Shown: positions 1 through 7,920, counted from the first letter of the stretch. The stretch: 24,629 nucleotides of DNA from Chara braunii (GCA_003427395.1 BFEA01000324.1:759123-783751), one strand, 5' to 3'. Program-made: numbers and translations. The notes: generated from the letters alone by a model not told the origin.

Positions 1-737
1 CGATTTCTCGATTTATGAGTGTCATCCTTGCGCAAGGGCTTTGTATCTGTTATCTGCTCTTGTGACTTTTCTCTCTTTTTTTTTTTGTTTGTCGTTCTAA
101 AAATAGAATTGACGCTTTTCGCATTCCATTCGGCTCTCCGTTAATTTTTTTCACCCCGAACGCAACGCATCCTGGTCGTGAATGCACCTAGACGATTTTC
201 TGGTCCGATACAGTCCTATTCAGAGTCCTATTTGTTTTGTGGGAGGTGGTAGCCTTGGTTCGACTAAATTGGTTGAAATGCCGGTCATTCCGACGACTGT
301 CTGGTAATGCACCTAGACGACTTCGCGGTAATGATTCACTATTTGAGTCTCAGCCTGCCAATCAATCTCTCAGCCTGCCAATCAATCGATGACTGTCTGG
401 TGATGATACCTACACAGTAAGGGCCGCCTCGCTCGCGTAATGTGCAAAATGGAGCATGTATCTTCCGCAAAGAAAAAACATAGAAATATACACCCACCAT
501 ATGTTGTCATTTTTTATTTATTTTTGATCATTTTTTATTTATTTTTTATAACTTTGCTTGGTATTAAAAGGACAAGAACAGAGGCCGGGGACCTCACAAT
601 TCAACCCGGATTGCTAAAAAACAGGTCCAGCATCCTATCTTGGGTATCAGACTGGAAAGCAGCTCCAGTGTCCTCAGAAGAAGAGATAGAAAACTGGCTG
701 GAAACCAGGTCCATCGTCCTTTCCAAAAAAGTACTTC

Positions 738-845
738 TAGTAATTCTAGCGTCTCTGCATATGACTAAAATACTTGTAGTAATTCTAGCGTCTCTGCATA
801 TGACTAAAATACTTCCTAGTAATTCTAGCGTCTCTGCATATGACT
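738..845. repeat. Tandem repeat, three units of about 42 bp
   Basis: The phrase gtaattctagcgtctctgca is followed by tatgactaaaatactt and repeats three times head to tail with a period of 41-43 bp. The first two units are almost identical and the third is cut short. No coding meaning is apparent. Confidence 0.85.
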
Positions 846-999
846 ATGTTGTCATTTTCACAGTCCGTGAGTGGTGCGGCGATGCCTTTATTGGATTCTT
901 TCCTCGCACAGACAGGTGTTTGGGACCGAGAAAAGTGGTAGAAATCTGGCATGCACGTTTTTTTTTCTTTCGTTAATGAGTTGCCGAATATGTCCGACA

Positions 1000-1113
1000 A
1001 GGGCATACTCACACTCGGACGTTCGTCGATGCATCCGACCGTAATTGCAGCCGGACCAGAATGTATCTGCCCGTAATTACTAATTATTAAGTCCTCGTGT
1101 GAGTATATGCCCT
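1000..1113. mobile_element. Inverted-repeat (MITE-like) element of about 114 bp
   Basis: The left arm at 1000-1020 (agggcatactcacactcgga) is the imperfect reverse complement of the right arm at 1091-1113 (gtcctcgtgtgagtatatgc followed by cct). A shorter inner inverted pair, ccgtaatt / gtaattac, lies between them. Size and structure fit a small non-autonomous DNA transposon. The superfamily is not assignable and no clear target-site duplication was found. It ends 8 nt before the tentative annexin start codon. Confidence 0.5.
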
Positions 1114-1121
1114 GAGACCGA

Positions 1122-1194
1122 ATGACCGATTTTAAAAACACCGACACGGAGAAATGGGCCCAGAGCGTGCTCCTATTTAGCGCTCCCAATTCAG
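1122..1194 (+). CDS. Tentative first coding exon of the annexin gene
   Basis: An ATG at 1122 opens 24 codons plus one base and ends at CAG|GTTGGA (donor GT at 1195-1196). The predicted peptide contains DTEKWAQSVLLF, which resembles the helix-A segment opening an annexin repeat (compare VDQLAQELY before the third-repeat intron of this gene). It ends in phase 1, which is exactly what the exon at 2381 needs: the split codon becomes GAT. With it the spliced coding length is 1002 nt, a whole number of codons, giving a 333-residue protein. Against it: similarity is weak, the peptide is short, the join leaves about 8-10 extra residues before the calcium loop compared with land-plant annexins, and a MITE-like element abuts the ATG. 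The true first exon could lie outside the window. Confidence 0.35.
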
Positions 1195-1300
1195 GTTGGA
1201 AGGGGGTTGTTTTTGCAATTTTTTTTTCTCTTTTGGTAATAAATGCCGCATCTTGTTTATATGTCTTGACCGGGCCGCCCGGGCGCGCTGCCAGTTCAGG

Positions 1301-1582
1301 ATGACATGGGGCTGATTTTTTTTTTTTTTTTAGCGAGGGCCACTGCCTGTAGATATCATCATCGAACTGACCGGCCCTACGGTCTTCCCCCGAATACAAC
1401 ACAACGTACGGATATAGATGAATTTGGGGTATCTTTCAGTCTAAATTCAGCTATAATGAGTAATGACCGTACGTTGTATTCGGTGCAAGACTGTAGGTAA
1501 TTCAGCATTGTAGTATTTACTCGTCTGGAGTTCTGACTCAGGTCTGTAACTTGACAGTTCAATGGTGTACTAACTGAGCTAG
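1301..1582 (-). mobile_element. tRNA-derived SINE, minus strand, interrupted by a MITE
   Basis: Read on the minus strand, the element opens at about 1582 with CTAGCTCAGTTAGTACACC, a good polymerase III A-box like the D arm of a tRNA. It continues through a degenerate B-box region near 1525-1545 (ACCTGAGTCAGAACTCC) and is then interrupted by the MITE at 1380-1493. It resumes with GGTCAGTTCGATGATGATAT and ends in a run of A (the T run at about 1316-1331). Similar heads occur at 24452-24510 and near 11015-11032, and a similar 3' part occurs at 10640-10682. A possible target-site duplication, GCCAGTT(C/G)AGG at 1290-1300 and 1583-1593, has one mismatch. The boundaries are approximate. Confidence 0.5.
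1380..1493. mobile_element. MITE family A, copy 1 (TA target, Tc1/mariner-like)
   Basis: This 114-bp element has terminal inverted repeats. The left end CGGTCTTCCCCCGAATACAA mirrors the right end, whose reverse complement reads CAGTCTTGCACCGAATACAA. It is flanked by TA on both sides (1378-1379 and 1494-1495). The inner right part carries the family signature CAGCTATAATGA. The TA target and CNGT termini suggest Tc1/mariner/pogo, which is inference. It has no coding capacity. It sits inside a minus-strand SINE, so it inserted after the SINE. Confidence 0.75.
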
Positions 1583-1717
1583 GCCAGTTGAGGGGGCGCC
1601 TTTTTCTTTTCTCTTTTTGCCAGTTTTTGGCTAATAAATGCGTGCCCAACAGGGCCAACACCACTGGTGCGTTCAGTACCTTGGTGCATGGACTGCTACG
1701 ACTATCCACAATCTGTC

Positions 1718-1752
1718 ATTCAGAATTTTTTTTTTTTTTTTTTAATTCAGAA
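1718..1752. mobile_element. T18 homopolymer insert flanked by 8-bp direct repeats
   Basis: ATTCAGAA occurs at 1718-1725 and again at 1745-1752, with T18 plus one A between them. This is what a target-site duplication around an extremely truncated poly(A) retroposon on the minus strand would look like. Two similar loci exist near 12.55 and 12.9 kb. Confidence 0.6.
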
Positions 1753-1995
1753 ATTTTCCATTTCTGCTGCACAGCTTCTTTTTTTTCTTTTTTTCTGAAG
1801 TCGTTTACAAGTCAGCACCACACAGGTCTTATGCAAGATCAAGCTGAGCTGACTCGCTCTATCGTTGGATGATTTTTTATTATTATTTTTTTTTACGTCT
1901 CGGTAATTCAAGGTATTATCGTGGGATAAACCTGCGCACACACAGCTCAATCCTGAATCCTGGTCATGCAATTATGTTTGCAGAATTCTCGTCCA

Positions 1996-2155
1996 TGATT
2001 AATTAATTGATGATTGATTGATTGATTGAGTGATCGATTGATTGATTGAGATATCGATTTTGATTGATTGAACGACCGATTTTGATTGATTGATTGAACG
2101 ACCGATTTTGATTGATTGATTGAGTGAGTGAGTGATCGATTCATTGATTGATTAA
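1996..2155. repeat. TTGA-based minisatellite
   Basis: Runs of ttgattgattga alternate with gaacgaccgattttgattga, the latter appearing twice. The tract is a degenerate tetranucleotide array of about 160 bp with a higher-order repeat of about 35 bp. The minus-strand frame of Asn/Ser/Gln-rich residues across it is an artefact of the repeat. Confidence 0.85.
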
Positions 2156-2380
2156 TGGGTGTGCAATATCCATCCTTTAACAGGACGACCCTCTACTATG
2201 ATTGGCTGTGGTGGTTTCAATCTCCGCCGTCCCCTCCCCCTCCCCCTCCCCCCCCCCTGCGTCCCGTTCCGTCTTCTTCCCCTCCCCCCCCCTCCCCTTG
2301 GTTCCGCAAGTCCATTCCTCCCCCTCTCCTCCTGACTCTCTACTATCTTTCTGTTTGTTTCCTGTTATGTGACCCTGCAG

Positions 2381-2738
2381 ATTTATTTGGGGAAGGGATG
2401 GGCAAACTGATTACGATCGCGACCGAGCGAAGCTTCAGTCAACGGGCGGCGATCTACAATCTTTACTTCAAGAATACGGGCAAGGTTCTTACCAAGGTGC
2501 TGGCGGACGAGCTGGGTTCCAACTCCGACCTCTACCAAGGTTTTTATGCTCTGCTTGAGCCGGCGGCCATGCGGGATGCTTTTTATCTCTACGAATCTAT
2601 GGCTGGCGCAGGTACCGACGATGCAGAGCTGAATGAGATCATCGTTACACGCACTTTCTATCAGTTGAAAATCATAGCGCAGGTGTATAAGGAGGTGTAC
2701 GGTACCGAGCTTGTCGACGATATTGCGGGCGACTCCTG
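2381..2738 (+). CDS. Annexin exon: most of repeat 1 and repeat 2 up to its calcium cap
   Basis: The acceptor is ccctgcag and the donor CTG|GTGAGT. The exon is entered in phase 1 and left after two bases of a codon. It encodes the rest of repeat 1 ([20 protein letters not shown], later VLADELG) and repeat 2 ([20 protein letters not shown] followed by GTDD). The GxGT loop plus Asp 38 residues on is intact here. In many land-plant annexins the second-repeat site is lost. Confidence 0.93.
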
Positions 2739-5216
2739 GTGAGTGTTCCGTCCAATGGCATCCCTCCCTCCCTACATACAATGCATCCTCGTTCTCCTTC
2801 CCTCCCTCCCTCCCTCGCCCCCCCCCATCCATCCATATCCATCCGTCCATCCATCCTGTTTGCTTTTTTTTTTCCCTCGTTTGACTTTTCGTTCAATAAT
2901 AAATTCGAAATATTTTGCTCGATTGGCGAAATGAACAAGGATTTTTTTGTTGTCACTTTCGACCCTTCCATGTGCTTGGATTCCTTGATAGAATGCCGTG
3001 TGTGTGCATTAATACTAAGTTATGGGCACCAAATTTGAAAAAAAAAAAAACTTAAAAAGAGGTGAAAAAAATCCTTGTTCAATTTCGGCGCCCAAGCAAA
3101 ATATTTCAAATTTAACGAAAACTTCGTCGAAAAGTCAGTTCTCTTCCTTCCTCCCTCCTCTCCAACCATCCCATCCATCCATCCATCCAACCATCCATCC
3201 ATCCATCCATCCATCAGCTACCCCATTCATCCATCCATTCTTTCTTTAAACCACCAGTCCTGCTGCGCCTCCTAGACAATTCCAAGTGGGTAACTTTTAA
3301 GTGGTAGGCCTTCACCAGGTTAGGAAGCAGACGGCTGCAGACCTGGGGCAGGTTCGGCCGTGGTGCAAGTTGAAAACGGTTGCCCCAAAACCAGGTTCGG
3401 TCTTTATACGGTCGCCCAAAAAACAGGTTTGGTTTTGATACCAGCCCAGGCTTGGGGTCTGGGAACAGGAAAGGAGTGGTGGTTTAATCCATCCATGCCC
3501 AATGAAATCGCACAAAAGAATAAAAAAGTATTTTTTGAGAACCACTGGAAGCGGCAAGGGAAAACGAAGGCTTTTCCACAGTAAATCATTGGCAAGGGAA
3601 CAAGCAGGTTTTTCAACAGTAAATCATTACTAGGCGAAGCACCGTATATTTTTTATTATCTCAAAAGATCATGTGTATAGTCCTATAAGTTGTCTAGCAT
3701 GACGAACATGTTCCAGGGTTTCGTGAACATGCGAACACGTTATCTTATTTGCAAACGTACGGGAACACTTATCTTATTTATCTTATTTGCTTATTTGTGA
3801 ATATGTTCGCTTGCGAGAACATATTCTCGGGTCTGTGGGCAAACTTCCTTTTTTCTATTTTATTTTTTAATCGTTGTTTTGGTTTTTTGTTTTTAACTTG
3901 CGTTTGACTAAGAATTTGAAGATGTCTCCGAGATAAAAGTTGTTTGTGCTATTATTTTACGTAACATACATTTTTTGACAAGAATTTTACTGTTAACTTA
4001 AAAATTGCTTTTTTAGAACACTGGTGAAAACGGCATGTAGTCCTATATCAGGCTATATGCAAGATTTTTTTTACAACTTCCAAGTTTGTTTTATTGGAGC
4101 TCTGCTTCTTGCTACGCTATTGAGAATGACTTAATAGTCCTAGAACAGGATCTTTGTAAGAAAGGGTTTTCCTCCACATTTTGAGGATCAGTTGACTCAG
4201 TTGACTGTTTGCCTGCTTTCTTGCCTCGTCTCTCGAGAAGTTGTTGAAAACGTTTTTTTGTTTTTATAATCAGAAAATAGAAGTTTGACTTTTACTTTTT
4301 CACTCTACAAAATGTTGGGTTTTGTTCGATTTTCATGAATCCTGGCATGGGGCCTCGCTCCACTACTCTCGAAATGTGCAAAATGAGAGTGAATCTTCCG
4401 CTAGAATATGGAACGAGTCGAGGATGATGCTGTTGTTTGAAAAGCAACTCACTGTGGCGGAGGTGTGCTTTGCACTGCTTTCTCATTCTTTAGCTGTTGG
4501 ACCGCGTTGGTCTTTCTTCTTTTCCTTTTCCGCTTGACAATGTGTGTTGTTTGTTTAAAGTTTAAACTCTTCGTTTTAAAAATTTGTCTGTTGACCTCTT
4601 TTGTTTTGCAGGGGAATTGTTGAAACCCTACTCAACAAGATTGTAACAACGCCTAGGAAGACCGAATTTGCCACGCCTGATCGTGTTGATCAACTCGCTC
4701 AGGAGCTGTATGGTAGGTTTCCACCTGCCTATCCTCTCTCTCTCTCTCTCTCTCTCGATTTCTCTTTCTCTCGCATGTGCAATTATACACAGACGCACAG
4801 AAAAAGGAAAAGAGAACTCTCGCTAGCGTGGTCCCCCCAGTAGAAATCCTGGTCATTATAGCTCATGAGCCTCACAGTATTTGGGGCAGCTTTCCGTCCA
4901 GGCACTGCTATAATGACGGTACGTTCTATTGGGGGGAAGACTGTAGGGGTAAGATTGTTTACCATCAAATGAACGATTAATATGCAAGTATTCAATGATA
5001 CGGCTCCATGAGGGTTGACGTATCAGAAGACGGAAGGAAAGACAGTGGTCGGTGAAACAACTAGCGCGCCGTTGATGACTGGACTACGTGTTTGGACCCC
5101 TACTATGTGTTTGGACGCCTTGATGACTGGACTATTTGTTGGGAGCCCGATGATGACTGGACTATGTGTTTGGACCCCTGGGTGAAAAACTAAGGGGAGT
5201 CCTTTGGGACATCCGT

Positions 5217-5248
<32 letters not shown>

Positions 5249-6219
5249 GGCCCGTGCGCAAGGATGACACGCATATTAGCATGGCCCGTGCCTACTCGAA
5301 TAATAGGACCACCTAACCGGCTTTGATATTAATAAAGATTGATCTTCTTCCAACAACAACATAAAAGAAAAGAAAAAAAAAAGAAAAGAAAGAGAGCTTA
5401 AGGTTAGGTTAAAAAAAAGAAAAAGAAGAAAAAAAAGAAGATGATAGGACCACCTTGGCTGGTGTGGGTTGACGGATGAATGGATCGTTTTATGTCTTTC
5501 GAATGGATCGACAGTACTGCGAACTGATTTCTCGAAAGGGTTGCACATATTTCTTACATTTGTAATCATTTGGACACAGTCTGGAATAAATGGGCAAAGA
5601 GATAGATGCCATTCCGTTTCAAACTGTTTTGCTGGCTTTCTGGGCACATACAATGAATGAGCATGTCAACTTGAGTGATGCCTTGGTATGACGACTTCTG
5701 ATGTGCATGTGGTGGTGGTGGTGGTGCTGCTGCCGCTGTTCCTGTGCAGATGCGGGTGCTGGCAGATGGGGCCGCGATGATGCAAAGTTCATCGAGATCT
5801 TCTCCTCTGAGAGCTACACCACTCTCAGGGCTGTGTTCCATGCGTATGAGGCTAAGTTCCAGGACACCGTGCTGTCTGCCGTGTCGTCCGAGTTCACGAG
5901 GAAAGCGAGAGACTTGTACATGACAATGGTGAGGGCGATCTTGTCCACACCGCAGTTGTTTGCCGACACTATATATGCTGACATTGCCGGACTGGGCACC
6001 TATGAACATGGTCTGGCGCGGCACATCCTCGCTCGTGCCGATATCGACCTTGTGGAAATCAAGAAACAGTATCATTCCAAGTACAAGGAGACTCTCACTG
6101 AGGCTGTGAGTGGCGACATAAGTGGCGATTACTTGAAGCTTCTTATCGCTGCAATCAAGCAAGAGGATGGAGCGAGCCTCAACACCCCGAACAAGTCTCA
6201 ACCTGTCCAGGTTGCATGA
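2381..6219 (+). CDS. Annexin (calcium-dependent phospholipid-binding protein), split gene
   Basis: Three exons (2381-2738, 4612-4712, 5750-6219) join in frame to give 309 residues of a four-repeat annexin. The usual family length is about 315-320, so only a short N-terminus is missing (tentatively 1122-1194). Annexins bind acidic membranes in a calcium-dependent way and act in membrane trafficking, calcium signalling and stress responses; those roles are family knowledge. Repeat 2 has a complete type II calcium site: GAGT at 2605-2616 and the capping Asp 38 residues later at 2731-2733. Repeat 4 has another: GLGT at 5989-6000 and Asp at 6115-6117. Repeat 1 reads GEGM and repeat 3 GAGR, so both look degenerate. 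The protein ends with [16 protein letters not shown], the usual closing helix, plus a short tail. All three acceptors and both internal donors are GT-AG and the phases match. TGA stop at 6217-6219. Confidence 0.92.
3160..3232. repeat. CCAT microsatellite
   Basis: More than ten ccat units with a few interruptions lie in the annexin intron. A related ccct/ccat tract lies at about 2757-2855. Both generate spurious proline/histidine-rich frames. Confidence 0.85.
3246..3487. mobile_element. MITE family B, long copy (TTAAACCACCA ends)
   Basis: The left end TTAAACCACCAGTCCTG and the reverse complement of the right end TTAAACCACCACTCCTTTCC match. TTAA stands at both outer edges (3246-3249 and 3484-3487). 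The 242-bp interior is non-coding and includes gttcgg phrases. The same termini bound the elements at 10238-10396 and 24051-24210. The TTAA edges could be target duplications of a piggyBac-like element or simply part of the inverted repeat; the sequence alone does not decide. Confidence 0.6.
4347..4411 (+). repeat. Dispersed repeat C, copy
   Basis: The phrases gggcctcgctccactactct and aaatgtgcaaaatgagagtg match a sequence found reverse-complemented at 9700-9764, and more weakly in direct orientation at 421-469 and 8148-8185. It is a dispersed non-coding repeat family of at least four copies in this window. Confidence 0.65.
4612..4712 (+). CDS. Annexin exon: end of repeat 2 and start of repeat 3
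   Basis: The acceptor is TTTTGCAG and the donor TATG|GTAGGT. It contributes one base to the split Trp codon, then 33 codons ([15 protein letters not shown] ... [11 protein letters not shown]), and leaves in phase 1. The segment covers the closing helix of repeat 2, the linker, and helix A of repeat 3. Its 3' boundary falls just before the repeat-3 calcium-loop position. Confidence 0.88.
4828..4943. mobile_element. MITE family A, copy 2
   Basis: The left half reads GGTCCCCCCAGTAGAAATCC then GGTCATTATAGC. The right half reads GCTATAATGACGGTACGTTC then TATTGGGGGGAAGACTG. The two are inverted copies. TA follows at 4944-4945, and the left flank is less clear. The core has GGGGCAGCTTTCCGTCCAGG, related to the cores of the other copies. 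The element is about 116 bp and non-coding. Confidence 0.72.
5199..5291 (+). pseudogene. Truncated U6 spliceosomal snRNA copy
   Basis: Positions 5199-5273 match plant U6 snRNA from its 5' end (gtcctttgggacatccg): the ACAGAGA box at 5232-5238, the AGC triad just after, and the internal stem-loop ending gatgacacgca. One stem-loop base differs from the usual GGCCCCTGC (here ggcccgtgc). The normal 3' third and its terminal T run are missing. Instead attagcatggcccgtgc is repeated (5241-5257 and 5275-5291) and unrelated sequence follows. I see no upstream TATA or plant USE at the expected distances. I infer a retropseudogene made by template switching, not a working gene. It lies in sense orientation within an annexin intron. 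Confidence 0.85.
5303..5455 (+). mobile_element. A-rich retroposon with 12-bp target-site duplication
   Basis: ATAGGACCACCT is found at 5303-5314 and at 5444-5455. The 129-bp insert between them starts AACCGGCTTTGATATT, has CAACAACAAC near 5352 and then a long A-rich tail with G interruptions. The CAA-repeat-plus-poly(A) end resembles the minus-strand tails at 7694-7790 and 10600-10650, so this is probably a 5'-truncated member of the same retroposon group. Confidence 0.65.
5750..6219 (+). CDS. Annexin last exon: repeats 3 and 4 and C-terminus
   Basis: The acceptor is TTCCTGTGCAG. It is entered in phase 1 (split codon GAT) and ends at TGA 6217-6219. It encodes the remainder of repeat 3 ([20 protein letters not shown]) with a widened, degenerate loop ([11 protein letters not shown]), then repeat 4 with the intact GLGT...D calcium site and the closing [13 protein letters not shown]. 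The tail is about 16 residues and not recognisable. Confidence 0.93.
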
Positions 6220-6915
6220 TCTGGCCTTGATGTGACACGATGGGTCCAGATGGCATAATTGGTCCGCTGCAGGTGGTCGCATACAAGCGGCAGTGGAGTC
6301 CCAGTGGAGTCCCCGGTTGCTTCCAGCATGATTGATCCACATTCCAGCCGGCATGACGGATGCGATGCTTGTTTATACACAAAACTAGCCTAAGGTCTTA
6401 TCGATCAATTGATGCTAGCATTGATATTATCTGATAAATCCGCTGATGGGTGATCCATGACCCGGAATTCGATGCACTGGGGTGGGGTTAGGGGGGGGGG
6501 TACATGACCGTTACGGTACATCCCCGTCACCCGTTTACAATGGACAGTTCACACAGACAGGGTAGAGAGGACACGAGGAGGTCTATCCAGGCGGCGTGAG
6601 CAATCTGTTGATTGGTAATGCATCGGTCGGTCGACGGTCATCAATCAATGAAATGATGAACTGTGTGATATATTCCCGGACGAATGATAATATATGACCC
6701 AGGTCGCAACTTTAAGTGAGATTCCCTCAGGCTCTCAGGGATCATCTGATCTGATGTTTGCAATAGAAACTAAGTCTTTCCTTTGGATAGCGTTGTCATG
6801 ACGTTGTCATCGGATTCCACGGTTTCTTCGTAGATTGTAGTCGATGTGAGAATCGAATTGATGGGAGGAGTGTGTAGTAGAGTAGGGTAACCTGTCCATC
6901 CTGTCCGATGTCCAT

Positions 6916-7012
6916 AGAACATAACACAACAGAACATATAACATGAGGAACAGATAGAACAGAACAGAACACAACAGAACATAACATGAGGAACAGAACA
7001 GAATAGAACAGA
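6916..7012. repeat. AACAG-rich tandem repeat
   Basis: Repeated agaacagaacaca and gaacataacatgaggaacag phrases recur, with a higher-order copy about 51 bp apart. The array is simple-sequence DNA. Confidence 0.75.
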
Positions 7013-7688
7013 GAGGGGCTTGAGTAGAAATCATGATGTTACTCCCTATTCTCCGATCTTTCATGGATCAAGACTTCTTCTCTGCTGAGTAAAGTCAGTA
7101 TAGGGGATATTAGATCATAGGATGCTGAATTAACCATAGTCTGAATAGAATCGCTACAGTAACTCTAGGACTATAGCAAATAGGTTGGATGAATACCTCA
7201 GTGGAACCACAGCCTGAGTGGAGTACCAGTGCAGTCCCAGTGCAGTCCCAGTGGAGTCCCAGATGGTTGTCCAGTCGTAGTTGGTTCTCCAGTCCCATTT
7301 AGCTTGGGCTGCTTGGGGGTGCTTTTAAATTATAGTTTGATGAGATTAGGCTCATTGGTTCCGGTCACTAGATTAACTAGTAGATCAGACACTGGTCAAT
7401 GCCGCCAGGTTGACTTAGAAATTATAGAAGTGAACAGTATGATTGTTGCTGCCCCTAGGAGTAGAAAGGCGGTGTCGTTTGTCTAGGGGAAAAAAAAAGC
7501 ATAGTTACTGCGTGGCAGTGCATGGTAAAAAAAAGCTGCATAGTTACGGCATGCCGGTGCTTGGTACACCACAGTGGATTGATGTTGTGCAATGTTAATA
7601 AACTTTTTCTTTCTTGAGTTCAGTGTCTCATTCTGTTTTCGTGGGAAGGAATTTCATTTCCTGAGTTTAGTTTTTCATTGTGTTTTCC

Positions 7689-7693
<5 letters not shown>

Positions 7694-7761
<68 letters not shown>

Positions 7762-7920
7762 TTGTTGTTGTTGTTGTTGTTGAAACTTGAAAACACACAA
7801 GCCCCTTCTATTCTGGGGGGTGTCAGTCCGGTTGCTTATTACCGGCAAGCAAGAGCACAAGCAACAATGAGAGAAGGAATGCAGAGAAGACTCAGCCATG
7901 CCCTTGCAGCAGTCTCGTTC
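7694..7920 (-). mobile_element. Probable minus-strand retroposon with 67-nt poly(A) tail
   Basis: On the minus strand the element would end in seven CAA units and A67 (T tract 7694-7760, GTT repeats 7761-7782). TGTTTTCC at 7681-7688 and at 7921-7928 could be an 8-bp target duplication bounding an element of about 230 bp. The body is not recognised, and the duplication is short enough to be chance. Confidence 0.4.

Larger units (their letters stand above)
1..1121. other. Repeat-rich intergenic spacer, no gene seen
   Basis: No convincing coding sequence. The stretch holds a duplicated 20-bp phrase near 349-388 (beginning tctcagcctgcc), two copies of aatgcacctagacga near 179 and 305, a copy of a dispersed repeat at 421-469, a three-copy tandem repeat at 738-845 and an inverted-repeat element at 1000-1113. 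The open frames here (for example 440-976) are AT-rich, have no recognisable domain and run through the repeats, so I treat them as chance. Confidence 0.6.
1195..2380 (+). other. Intron 1 or upstream non-coding sequence of the annexin gene
   Basis: If the first exon is right, this is a 1186-nt GT-AG intron. Otherwise it is non-coding DNA upstream of the first certain exon. It holds a minus-strand SINE (about 1301-1582) with a nested MITE (1380-1493), a T18 insert flanked by 8-bp direct repeats (1718-1752), a TTGA-type minisatellite (1996-2155) and a long C/T-rich run (2221-2340). The last would serve as an extended polypyrimidine tract before the acceptor ccctgcag at 2380. Confidence 0.5.
2739..4611 (+). 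other. Annexin intron, 1873 nt
   Basis: A GT-AG intron (GTGAGT ... TTTTGCAG) between exons whose phases match. It contains CCCT- and CCAT-type simple repeats (2757-2855 and 3160-3220), a 242-bp inverted-repeat element (3246-3487), a roughly 45-bp duplicated phrase with cacagtaaatcattggcaag near 3567-3632, a perfect 10-bp palindrome (3799-3826) and a dispersed-repeat copy (4347-4411). No nested gene was seen. Confidence 0.85.
4713..5749 (+). other. Annexin intron, 1037 nt, hosting a MITE, a U6 fragment and a retroposon
   Basis: A GT-AG intron (GTAGGT ... CCTGTGCAG). It carries a CT microsatellite (4735-4765), MITE family A copy 2 (about 4828-4943), degenerate repeats with tgatgactggacta (5072-5180), a truncated U6 snRNA copy (5199-5291) and an A-rich retroposon with a 12-bp duplication (5303-5455). 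Confidence 0.85.

Noticed and set aside
738-845. CRISPR-like repeat array
   Set aside because: Three contiguous units without unique spacers in a eukaryotic context: an ordinary tandem repeat.
785-1402. 205-residue minus-strand open frame
   Set aside because: It crosses a tandem repeat, an inverted-repeat element and a poly(T) run. No recognisable domain.
2155-2380. Upstream extension of the annexin exon frame to an ATG at 2155
   Set aside because: The extension is a polyproline artefact of the C/T-rich tract and ends at a good acceptor (ccctgcag). The annexin similarity starts only after it.
5199-5291. Functional U6 snRNA gene
   Set aside because: The 3' third is missing, the middle is duplicated, and no plant snRNA promoter elements are visible upstream.
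5566-6354. 262-residue minus-strand open frame
   Set aside because: It is antisense to the annexin last exon, which has strong family motifs on the plus strand. It is a shadow frame.
7675-7899. Minus-strand frame with polyglutamine and polylysine
   Set aside because: This is a translation of the CAA repeats and A tract of a retroposon tail.
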